This document shows, one piece after another, positions 9,023 to 15,801 of a stretch of 64,000 nucleotides of DNA (the stretch's first letter is position 1; each line of letters starts with the position of its first letter). The notes beneath the pieces are model-generated. The model ran no database searches, had not been told where the DNA came from, and saw only the letters and a program-made list of their open reading frames with translations. The position numbers and the translations under genes were made by a program. Source of the DNA: Cognataquiflexum aquatile (lineage in GTDB: Bacteria > Bacteroidota > Bacteroidia > Cytophagales > Cyclobacteriaceae); NCBI RefSeq assembly GCF_003316845.1, contig NZ_QMIK01000005.1, forward strand, positions 343,832 through 407,831, read 5' to 3'.

Positions 9023-9092
9023 GGTCGAGTGGCCGAGTGTAAGGCAGGAGTCAGCAAGACTTTAGACGGTGGTTCAAATCCATCCTCGACCT
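9023..9092 (+). tRNA. tRNA-Cys-like gene, copy 5 (non-canonical)
   Basis: Same 70-nt fold, with D-loop AGTGTAA and variable region AGAC, as in copy 3. It starts 198 bp after copy 4 and is the last copy. A strong hairpin terminator follows directly instead of another spacer. Confidence 0.75.
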
Positions 9093-9094
9093 CC

Positions 9095-9127
9095 AAAAGC
9101 TTCCCAATTTTGGGGAGCTTTTTTTAT
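9095..9127 (+). terminator. Terminator closing the tRNA-like array
   Basis: GCTTCCC and GGGGAGC pair around AATTTT, with A residues before and a T7 run after. This is a standard intrinsic terminator placed 3 nt after the last tRNA-like copy. It separates the array from the genuine tRNA-Cys gene. Confidence 0.85.
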
Positions 9128-9178
9128 TCTAGCAAAATAAAATGAATTTTAACTGAACCAAAATTTGGTTATAGTCCG

Positions 9179-9209
9179 TTTGATTTAATTAGTAGAATCC
9201 CTACATTTG
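9179..9209 (+). promoter_or_regulatory. Promoter of the genuine tRNA-Cys gene
   Basis: TTTG (9179-9182), 19 nt, then TACATTTG (9202-9209): an exact Bacteroidota consensus with the same spacing as the act promoter. Transcription would start near 9216, ten bases before the tRNA. Confidence 0.75.
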
Positions 9210-9225
9210 CATTCCGTAAAAAAAC

Positions 9226-9296
9226 GGTCGAGTGGCCGAGTGGCTAGGCAGAGGTCTGCAAAACCTTGTACAGCGGTTCGAATCCGCTCTCGACCT
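9226..9296 (+). tRNA. tRNA-Cys (GCA)
   Basis: A canonical 71-nt tRNA. Acceptor stem GGTCGAG/CTCGACC, D-loop with the G18-G19 pair, anticodon stem GAGGT/ACCTT with loop CTGCAAA (T33, anticodon GCA), T arm AGCGG/CCGCT with TTCGAAT, and discriminator T73, the expected cysteine identity base. CCA is not encoded. It has its own promoter and terminator, so it is independent of the preceding tRNA-like array. Confidence 0.95.
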
Positions 9297-9302
9297 CACA
9301 AA

Positions 9303-9340
9303 AAAAAAGCATCCTTGAAAAGGGATGCTTTTTTGTTTTT
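9303..9340 (+). terminator. Terminator of tRNA-Cys
   Basis: A-rich run, GCATCC paired with GGATGC, then T6GT6: a perfect intrinsic terminator beginning 7 nt after the tRNA-Cys gene. Confidence 0.9.
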
Positions 9341-9417
9341 TGTCAAAAAGGCTAAGCTTTGAATCTCAATAAATCCTAAGACTTAAGATATGAAAGAAAA
9401 CACTGGATGGTTTTTGA

Positions 9418-10602
9418 TCATTTCCCTACCAATTGTACTTTGTAAATCCTTAAAAAATCTTCTTCCTCTTCCTTATTTGGAGCTTTTTCCATCCAAAGAA
9501 ATCCACCTCCTGAAGCAAAACCGCTTAAATTAACTCCCCCGGGAAAATCAAGGTTTCCCATTACTTCCAAAGTCTTTTGGTCCAATATCAAAATTCCCTG
9601 ATTGACTTCACTTTCAATTTTTTCATAGAGCAGTTCAGCTTCCTCTTCACTTCCAGAACTATAAAGCGCTTCTAATTCCTTCATTTTTTCCTCGGGAATT
9701 CCTCCATAGTATTGCAACAGAATTTTGCCCTCCACAACATGTATGTTTCGAATAGCAGGTGTGCCACCTTTTATAATAACTGTACCTTCGGCAAATTCTG
9801 CCCGGGGTGTTATAGGCAGTTTGCCAAAGCCAGGCAAATCTAGCATGACCACGGTATCCAACTCTGCTCCCTCAGGACTCAGGTCATATACATTCAGCCG
9901 CTGCTCCCCACCCAAGGCGATGTATAGTTTACCTTCTGCGGCCTCTAATGCCGGAGCATAATCACTTTCAAAATAGCCGTTTCCATCCAAAAACTGACTT
10001 CCTTGCTCAAAGGGTACAATTTCAATGAATTTTTCTCCCTCAATATCGATAAGTTCCAAAGCCCTGAAGTTGTCATAAAATTTTTGTTCTCCGGGAAAAG
10101 TCTCCCGCGTACGGACAGATTTACTAAGCAAGTATTGCTTTCCATTAAGTGTTGCCGTTTCCATTCCCTTACCCGAAAAACTCATAAAACCTGCTCCAGA
10201 CAAGATCTCCGGGTGCGCAAGTTTTTTTATCATATTGCCGTCTAAATCATAGATAAAAATCCCACTCATCCCAGCCAGGGCGAGTTGATTTTCATTGACG
10301 AAACCGGGGGATTCCATCAGGAATCCATAGGAATCAGGGGTGTCTTCTTTTTTCGAAAATTGGCTCAAAATAGCTCCTGAGCTGTCCGTGATGATAAATT
10401 CACGGTTTGCAAAATCATAGAAGACAAACCGGTCTGCTTTTGGGCTGACGTCCGTAATCAAGGGATCACCCAAAATCTGCAAATCCAGCGAATCAATAAC
10501 CTCAAACGAATAAATTGTGGGAATTTCCTGCTCCTTTTTTTCAGGATTGGAGCATGAGTAAAAAATAATAAGGACGAGTAAATAAAGTTGGAGATGTTTC
10601 AT
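9418..10602 (-). CDS. Lipoprotein, probable beta-propeller (DUF4221-like)
   Basis: A 394-residue protein with a lipoprotein signal peptide ending FYSC (Cys near residue 17). The rest reads as repeated beta-strand blades: DRFVFYDFANREFIITDSSG, GIFIYDLDGNMIKKL, KLYIALGGEQRLNVYDL and GILILDQKTLEVMGNL. It resembles the Bacteroidota DUF4221/6-bladed-propeller lipoproteins of unknown role. The family name is from memory and uncertain. It is a lone gene on the minus strand, converging on the tRNA-Cys terminator. Confidence 0.75.
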   Translation of the reverse strand: MKHLQLYLLVLIIFYSCSNPEKKEQEIPTIYSFEVIDSLDLQILGDPLITDVSPKADRFVFYDFANREFIITDSSGAILSQFSKKEDTPDSYGFLMESPGFVNENQLALAGMSGIFIYDLDGNMIKKLAHPEILSGAGFMSFSGKGMETATLNGKQYLLSKSVRTRETFPGEQKFYDNFRALELIDIEGEKFIEIVPFEQGSQFLDGNGYFESDYAPALEAAEGKLYIALGGEQRLNVYDLSPEGAELDTVVMLDLPGFGKLPITPRAEFAEGTVIIKGGTPAIRNIHVVEGKILLQYYGGIPEEKMKELEALYSSGSEEEAELLYEKIESEVNQGILILDQKTLEVMGNLDFPGGVNLSGFASGGGFLWMEKAPNKEEEEDFLRIYKVQLVGK

Positions 10603-10720
10603 TATTCAATTTTAAAAAATAATTTTCAAAATTCAATTTTATTCTTAGTTGATTTGTTCAAATTTGATCTATCCATCCTTTTGCTCCAAATTCAGACCAA
10701 GCAAGAAATTGGGATGGGCA

Positions 10721-10752
10721 TAAAAAAAGTGTCCACCTTTCGGCAGACACTT
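10721..10752 (-). terminator. Terminator downstream of rpsA
   Basis: Read on the minus strand, AAGTGTC and GACACTT pair around a 12-base loop and are followed by a T7 run. It lies 87 nt after the rpsA stop. Confidence 0.8.
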
Positions 10753-10812
10753 CTTTAAATTTATCTCCAATCTTCAAATTCCATGAGAATATATCTCATG
10801 TCTTGCATCTTG

Positions 10813-10830
10813 TCCCGATAGCTATCGGGA
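10813..10830. repeat. Perfect 18-bp palindrome after rpsA
   Basis: TCCCGATAGCTATCGGGA is perfectly self-complementary. It lies 9 nt past the rpsA stop, between the gene and its terminator. I recall the same palindrome as a frequent intergenic repeat in Cytophagales genomes, but this was not checked. As RNA it would form a tight hairpin at the 3' end of the rpsA message. Confidence 0.8.
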
Positions 10831-10838
10831 TTAGCGTC

Positions 10839-12632
10839 TTATTTCTTTCCGCCTTCCATCTTCTCCTTCAACTCCGCCAAAGCATCGATGTCGCCGAAAG
10901 TTGATTTCTCTGCAGCAGCAGGGGCTTCAGCCTTAGGTTCGTCAGCTTTTTTCTTACCTTTTTTATCAGCTGCTTTTGCTGCTGAAGTTGCGGCAGATTT
11001 AGCATCTTCTTTGTAAGAAGCAGAATGGGAAAGTACAATCCTTTTGTCATCTTTAGAGAATTCGATTACTTTGAAATCCAAAGATTCACCAACTTCTACA
11101 GTAGATCCGTCTTCTTTCTCCAGGTTTTTGGAGGTTGCAAAACCTTCAAGACCGTAAGGAAGTTCAAGAACTGCACCTTTGTCATTTTTAGAATTCACAG
11201 TACACTTGTGGATAGATCCGATAGGGAATACCGTTTCAAAAGTATCCCAAGGATTTTCTTCCAATTGCTTGTGTCCAAGTGCCAATCTTCTGTTGTCAAC
11301 ATCAAGTTCCAAAACAGCTACCGCCAATTCGTCCCCGACTTTCACAAACTCAGATGGGTGTTTGATTTTCTTGGTCCAAGAAAGGTCAGATACGTGTACC
11401 AAACCGTCGATTCCTTCTTCCAATTCAAGGAACAAACCAAAGTTGGTCAGGTTTCTTACCACTCCTTTATGCTTGGTTCCCACTGCATATTTGGCAGACA
11501 TGTCACCTTTTGTCCAAGGATCTTCTGTCAATTGCTTGATACCAAGAGACATTTTTCTTTCGTCTTTGTCCAAAGTCAAAACAACAGCCTCGATTTCGTC
11601 ACCGACTTTTACAAAGTCAGCAGGATTTCTCAAGTGCTGTGACCAGCTCATTTCAGAAACGTGGATCAAACCTTCAACGCCAGGAGCCAATTCCAAGAAT
11701 GCACCGTAATCAGCCACATTGACGATTTTACCTTTTACTCTTGAGCCAACTTCCAATTCAGCTGACAAAGCATCCCAAGGATGTGAAGTCAACTGCTTCA
11801 TACCCAAAGAAATTCTCTTCTTGTCATCATCGAAGTCAAGCACAACAACCTGAACTTTGTCGTCAAGGTTAAGTACTTCTTCCGGATGGTTGATTCTACC
11901 CCAAGAGATATCAGTGATGTGAAGCAAGCCATCAACACCACCCAAATCGATGAATACACCGAAGTTGGTCATGTTCTTGATAACACCTTCCAATACCTGA
12001 CCTTTCTCAAGGTTGTTGAGGATTTCTGCTTTTTGTTTCTCAAGGTCTTTTTCGATCAAGACTTTGTGCGAAACGACTACGTTATCGTTGGTGTGGTTGA
12101 TTTTAACCACTTTTACTTCCATTTTCTTACCTACATAGATATCAAAATCCCTGATAGGCTTCACGTCGATCTGAGAACCTGGCAAGAAAGCCTCCACACC
12201 GTAGATATCCACGATAAGACCACCTTTGGTTCTTCTTTTTACAAGACCTTCGATTACGCTGTCATTTGTAAGGGCATCTTCGATGTCAGTCCATGCACGT
12301 ACCATTCTTGCTTTTTTCCTTGAAAGGACAAGCTGTCCCAAGGCATTTTCCTGCTCTTCGATGAAAAGTTCTACCTGATCACCGATTTTAAGATTAGGAA
12401 GGTCACGGAATTCAGATACGGGAACCAAGCCATCAGATTTGAAACCGATGTTGATGATCACGTCCTTGTCATTGATACCAACTACGGTACCTTTGATGAC
12501 TTCTTTTTCTGTGATCGTGTTCAAAGTTCCGGCATACATGGCTTCCATGTCGGCCTTTTGTTCTTTGGAATATCCGTCACCAAAACCTTTGGTGGAGAAA
12601 TTATCCCAGTTAAACTCTTTTTGATTAGACAT
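10839..12632 (-). CDS. rpsA: 30S ribosomal protein S1
   Basis: A 597-residue protein with six S1 RNA-binding repeats, visible as recurring GxVxxxxxFGxFxxL and GLxHxSxxSW patterns (for example GVIKNMTNFGVFIDLGGVDG and GIDGLVHVSDLSW). A Lys/Ala-rich tail ends it. S1 brings mRNA to the 30S subunit and is important in Bacteroidota, which rarely use Shine-Dalgarno pairing. I chose the ATG at 12632 (MSNQKEFNWDNF). An in-frame ATG at 12662 would add ten residues but has no better upstream context. A structured leader precedes the gene. Confidence 0.93.
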   Translation of the reverse strand: MSNQKEFNWDNFSTKGFGDGYSKEQKADMEAMYAGTLNTITEKEVIKGTVVGINDKDVIINIGFKSDGLVPVSEFRDLPNLKIGDQVELFIEEQENALGQLVLSRKKARMVRAWTDIEDALTNDSVIEGLVKRRTKGGLIVDIYGVEAFLPGSQIDVKPIRDFDIYVGKKMEVKVVKINHTNDNVVVSHKVLIEKDLEKQKAEILNNLEKGQVLEGVIKNMTNFGVFIDLGGVDGLLHITDISWGRINHPEEVLNLDDKVQVVVLDFDDDKKRISLGMKQLTSHPWDALSAELEVGSRVKGKIVNVADYGAFLELAPGVEGLIHVSEMSWSQHLRNPADFVKVGDEIEAVVLTLDKDERKMSLGIKQLTEDPWTKGDMSAKYAVGTKHKGVVRNLTNFGLFLELEEGIDGLVHVSDLSWTKKIKHPSEFVKVGDELAVAVLELDVDNRRLALGHKQLEENPWDTFETVFPIGSIHKCTVNSKNDKGAVLELPYGLEGFATSKNLEKEDGSTVEVGESLDFKVIEFSKDDKRIVLSHSASYKEDAKSAATSAAKAADKKGKKKADEPKAEAPAAAEKSTFGDIDALAELKEKMEGGKK

Positions 12633-12642
12633 AATGTGTGAT

Positions 12643-12672
12643 TGACCCTGACATTCCTCCATCCTAGGGTCA
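12643..12672 (-). promoter_or_regulatory. Hairpin in the rpsA leader enclosing a GGAGG
   Basis: On the minus strand TGACCCT and AGGGTCA pair perfectly around a 16-nt loop that contains GGAGG, ending 10 nt before the rpsA start codon. It could affect ribosome or S1 binding to its own message. Autoregulation is inferred by analogy with S1 in other bacteria and is not shown here. Confidence 0.45.
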
Positions 12673-12746
12673 TGGGATTGAGGCTTTTAGTTGATGAAAA
12701 GTCGCTGAGAATCAGTCGCAGAGACCCCGTTCACCCGAACGGACTG

Positions 12747-12754
12747 CAAATGTA
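12747..12754 (-). promoter_or_regulatory. Candidate -7 box of the rpsA promoter
   Basis: TACATTTG on the minus strand matches the TAnnTTTG consensus exactly. No clear TTG lies at the usual distance upstream. The resulting leader would be about 110 nt and contain at least two stem-loops, one being CCGTTC/GAACGG just after the start. Confidence 0.5.
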
Positions 12755-12896
12755 AGGTTTTTTTGGAAAAGGAGAATTATTGAAAGGAAAAATGTATTTG
12801 TTTTGCGACCGATGTTTTGCGACCTAGATGACTAAAAAACGAAACCCCCGAAATCGCTCTCAGGGGTTGTTTGCAAGTAAAGAGTTAGTAAATTTA

Positions 12897-12912
12897 TTTA
12901 ACGATCGTTAAA
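12897..12912. promoter_or_regulatory. 16-bp perfect palindrome before the acyltransferase gene
   Basis: TTTAACGATCGTTAAA is perfectly palindromic and ends 21 nt before the start codon at 12934. Position and symmetry suggest an operator for a dimeric regulator, but no regulator gene is adjacent. Confidence 0.4.
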
Positions 12913-12933
12913 ATTACCCAAACCTTTCCTAAA

Positions 12934-13662
12934 ATGAAAATCATTCTGTGGATTTATACCCTTTATGCCGCTGCATTGTTTGTCCTTTTGATGTTGGTCT
13001 TTGGATTGTTTATCGTGATTCCGCTCTTGGTCAGTCCAAGGGGAGGTAAAATTTCTTTTATTTTTATCCGCTTTTGGGCAGGAATTTGGTCTTTTTTGGT
13101 TGGCATCCGCTATGAAATCCAGGGTCGGGAACACATTGACCCGAAGCAGGCATACATTTATATATTTAACCACCGGTCTTTTATCGATGCCCCTGTGATT
13201 CCGATGGCCATCTCACAGGAAGTAAGGGCTATAGGCAAAAAGGAACTTTCCAAAATCCCGGTTTTCGGGTTTGTAGTTTCCAGGGTGGCTGTTTGGGTGG
13301 ACAGAAAGGATACCGCTTCGCGAAAAGCCTCCGTGGACAGGCTGATGGAGATTCTCAAAAAAGGCATTTCCATTGTTGTCGCTCCAGAGGGGACAAGAAA
13401 CGATACAGGGCAAGTTTTGCTTCCATTTCAAAAGGGGGCATTCAGAATCGCTATCGAAACAGGGACACCCATCATGCCGATGACAGTTATCGGTGCGGAC
13501 CATATTATGAAGCGGGGCTCGATTTTGTTGAGGCCGGGAAAAGTCCTAGTCTATTTTTCAGCAGCCATCCAGCCCGGTTCTTTCTCTGGAGAAGATGGTT
13601 TTTTGAGGTTGGCTGACAAATGCTACAACAGGCTTGAAGCAATGATTCTGACCCACGAATAA
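12934..13662 (+). CDS. plsC: 1-acyl-sn-glycerol-3-phosphate acyltransferase
   Basis: A 242-residue membrane-anchored acyltransferase. An N-terminal hydrophobic segment (about residues 5-30) is followed by the catalytic HX4D motif NHRSFID near residue 74 and the substrate-binding PEGTR motif near residue 150. PlsC transfers an acyl chain to lysophosphatidate in phospholipid synthesis at the inner membrane. Some relatives act on ornithine lipids instead, so exact substrate is inferred. It is followed by DUF2851 on the same strand after 99 nt. Confidence 0.85.
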   Translation: MKIILWIYTLYAAALFVLLMLVFGLFIVIPLLVSPRGGKISFIFIRFWAGIWSFLVGIRYEIQGREHIDPKQAYIYIFNHRSFIDAPVIPMAISQEVRAIGKKELSKIPVFGFVVSRVAVWVDRKDTASRKASVDRLMEILKKGISIVVAPEGTRNDTGQVLLPFQKGAFRIAIETGTPIMPMTVIGADHIMKRGSILLRPGKVLVYFSAAIQPGSFSGEDGFLRLADKCYNRLEAMILTHE

Positions 13663-13761
13663 TATTAGTCGACTAAAATCGCCTCCTGACGGCCTTGGAT
13701 TTTTTAATCATTGGAATAATCTTGAAATTGATTTTTCCAATTTCAACCCAATTTTTAAGAC

Positions 13762-15057
13762 ATGAATTTTCAGGAAGACTTTCTGCAGACCGTGTGGAAA
13801 TACCAATATTTTGACAAAAATTCCCTTCAGACTACCGAAGGAATTCCCATTGATGTCAAGAAAATCGGTTACCACAATTTCCATGAAGGGCCGGATTTTT
13901 TGGAAGCCCATATCAAACTTGGCAAATTGGATCTATTCGGACATGTGGAAGTGCACCGCAAAGCCTCAGACTGGAAATCCCACGACCACAATGCCGACCT
14001 CAGGTACAATTCTGTCGTGCTGCATGTGGTTTGGGAAGAGGACAAAACCATGCTCAGAAATGATGGAAGCAAAATTCCCACCTTGGAACTGAAGGGAAAA
14101 ATCCTGCTTGATGTCATCCGCAATTATGAAAGGCTGACAAGTAGCCGGGACGAAATCCTCTGTGGCAATCTATTGGAAAAGATTCCTCCTATCATCCAAT
14201 TTTCTATGTTGGAAAAAACCCTTGTAGAGCGGCTGGAACATAAATCTTCTTTGCTCGGGCAGCTATTGGAATCTACCAACAACAATTGGGAAGAGACGGC
14301 ATACAGGTGGCTTTTTCAGTGCTTTGGATTCAAGACCAATGCCAACACCATGCTCAAATTGGCAGAAAGCGTGCCTTACAAAATTCTGCAAAAACACGGA
14401 AACCAACCGCAGGTGATCGAGGCCATTCTTCTTGGACAAGCTGATTTGATTCCCATAGAACCATTAGATGATTACAGCCTTTTTCTGCAAAAAGAGTATG
14501 ATTTTTATCAGAAAAAGTACCGCCTCCAAAAAACCATCCACCACCACGAATGGATCATGATGGGAGTCCGACCACAAAACTTTCCTCCTCTGAGAATCGC
14601 CCAATTGGCACAGGTTTTCAACAAAAACCCAAACCTGTTTTCATCCGTCATTCATCACAATGAGCATTTTGAGCAGTTCAAAAAAGTCTTCGATATCGAG
14701 ACTCCTGACTATTGGCTTTTCCATATCAAAGTCGGAATACCTTCCCAGAAAAAATTGGCCAAAAAACTCAGCACCAATACTTTATCCCTGCTTACCATCA
14801 ATTTTGTCTTCCCGCTTTGGTATACCTATGGGCAGTACATTGAGGAAAGCGATTGGAAAGAAAAATGCTTTGACCTTCTTCAGGAAATACAGGCTGAAGA
14901 AAACTTCATCATCCGCAAATATGCAACACACCAATGGAAGGCAAAAACCGCTTTTGACAGCCAAGGGATGATCGGACTTTACCATGATTATTGTAAGCCT
15001 AAAAAGTGTCTTGACTGCAAAATCGGGCAGAACCTGCTCAAGCCGGAGAGGAAATGA
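13762..15057 (+). CDS. DUF2851 family protein
   Basis: A 431-residue cytosolic protein starting MNFQEDFLQTVWKYQYFD. It contains the conserved block FHEGPDFLEAHIKLGKLDLFGHVEVH and the pattern HDHNADLRYNSVVLHVVW, and ends in a Cys-rich tail with YCKPKKCLDCKIGQ. This matches DUF2851, a family nearly restricted to Bacteroidota and of unknown function. The GHVEVH and DHN residues recall metal or nuclease sites, but that is only a guess. It lies just upstream of an acyltransferase on the same strand. Confidence 0.85.
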   Translation: MNFQEDFLQTVWKYQYFDKNSLQTTEGIPIDVKKIGYHNFHEGPDFLEAHIKLGKLDLFGHVEVHRKASDWKSHDHNADLRYNSVVLHVVWEEDKTMLRNDGSKIPTLELKGKILLDVIRNYERLTSSRDEILCGNLLEKIPPIIQFSMLEKTLVERLEHKSSLLGQLLESTNNNWEETAYRWLFQCFGFKTNANTMLKLAESVPYKILQKHGNQPQVIEAILLGQADLIPIEPLDDYSLFLQKEYDFYQKKYRLQKTIHHHEWIMMGVRPQNFPPLRIAQLAQVFNKNPNLFSSVIHHNEHFEQFKKVFDIETPDYWLFHIKVGIPSQKKLAKKLSTNTLSLLTINFVFPLWYTYGQYIEESDWKEKCFDLLQEIQAEENFIIRKYATHQWKAKTAFDSQGMIGLYHDYCKPKKCLDCKIGQNLLKPERK

Positions 15058-15108
15058 TTTTTGTTTAAATCCTGATTTGCGTACTTTTGCGATCCGAACA
15101 GGAAAAAA

Positions 15109-15747
15109 ATGGAAAAACCAGTAATCATTCTTGGAGCCAAAGGCATCGCCCATCCAGCATTAGAGATTTTCAACAGCAACAAAGTCATTGTCTATGGCTT
15201 TTTGGATGAAGATGAAAAGCTCCACGGCACAGAAATCAATGTCGTGCCCGTATTGGGGAATCCTGAAGATGATGGTTTTCTGAAACTTATCGGACAAAAG
15301 TGTGAAGCATTTGTCGCCGTAGATGACAATAAATACCGTCAGTTTCTGGTCAAAATGCTCAATGAGCGTAGGAAAGTCCAGCCGATCAATGCCATCCACG
15401 AGTCTTCCTATGTCTCGACAGATGCGGTTCTTGGACATGGAAATTTTATCAACGGTAGGGTGAATATCGGCGCAGGAACCAAAATCGGCAGCCATTGCAT
15501 ATTTAATACCGGAGCAATTGTAGACCACGAATCAGTGTTGGAGGATTTTGTACAAATCGGTGCGGGTTCTATTGTCAACTCTGGCGTGACGATCAAAGAA
15601 GGTGCGTTTATTGGTTCCGGAGTCACTTTGGTATCCGGCATCACGGTTGGTAAAAATGCCAGAATCGGTGCCGGTTCGGTCGTGATCTCCAATGTCAAAG
15701 ACGGTGAAACCGTATTCGGGAATCCTGCTGCCCCTATTAAAAAGTAA
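15109..15747 (+). CDS. NeuD/PglD-like hexapeptide-repeat acyltransferase
   Basis: A 212-residue protein with an N-terminal nucleotide-fold domain (VIILGAKGIAHPALEIF, about residues 1-90) and a C-terminal left-handed beta-helix of hexapeptide repeats (for example NIGAGTKIGSHCIF and GAFIGSGVTLVSGITVG). This is the layout of sugar O- or N-acetyltransferases such as PglD and NeuD. The His in DHESVLED fits the usual catalytic base position. No polysaccharide genes are nearby, so its substrate is unknown. Confidence 0.8.
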   Translation: MEKPVIILGAKGIAHPALEIFNSNKVIVYGFLDEDEKLHGTEINVVPVLGNPEDDGFLKLIGQKCEAFVAVDDNKYRQFLVKMLNERRKVQPINAIHESSYVSTDAVLGHGNFINGRVNIGAGTKIGSHCIFNTGAIVDHESVLEDFVQIGAGSIVNSGVTIKEGAFIGSGVTLVSGITVGKNARIGAGSVVISNVKDGETVFGNPAAPIKK

Positions 15748-15801
15748 TTATTGAAATCTCATTTATAAACCAAAACACCCTGCCGAAACAGGGCTCTAGT
15801 T

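Larger units (their letters stand above)
8427..9092 (+). repeat. Tandem repeat of about 199 bp (tRNA-like gene plus spacer)
   Basis: Copies start at 8427, 8626, 8825 and 9023, a period of 199, 199 and 198 bp. The three spacers (8497-8625, 8696-8824, 8895-9022) differ by only a few bases. This implies recent amplification or ongoing homogenisation of a whole gene-plus-spacer unit. The spacers have no convincing promoter and no reading frame that looks like a real protein. Confidence 0.9.

Noticed and set aside
8441..9042. Open frames of 67-75 codons running through the tRNA-like array
   Set aside because: They repeat with the 199-bp unit, cross the cloverleaves and have no protein-like composition; they are shadows of the repeated DNA.
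8240..9092. CRISPR array (70-nt repeats with 117-129-nt spacers)
   Set aside because: Repeats fold as tRNA, spacers are nearly identical to each other and far too long, and no cas gene is nearby.
8240..9296. Integrated element with tRNA-Cys as attachment site
   Set aside because: No integrase or cargo gene lies between or beside the copies; flanking genes are the act operon and a lipoprotein.
12843..12868. AACCCC/GGGGTT stem-loop between rpsA and plsC as a terminator
   Set aside because: It lies between two divergent promoters, not after any gene, so a terminator role is not supported; it may be part of a leader.
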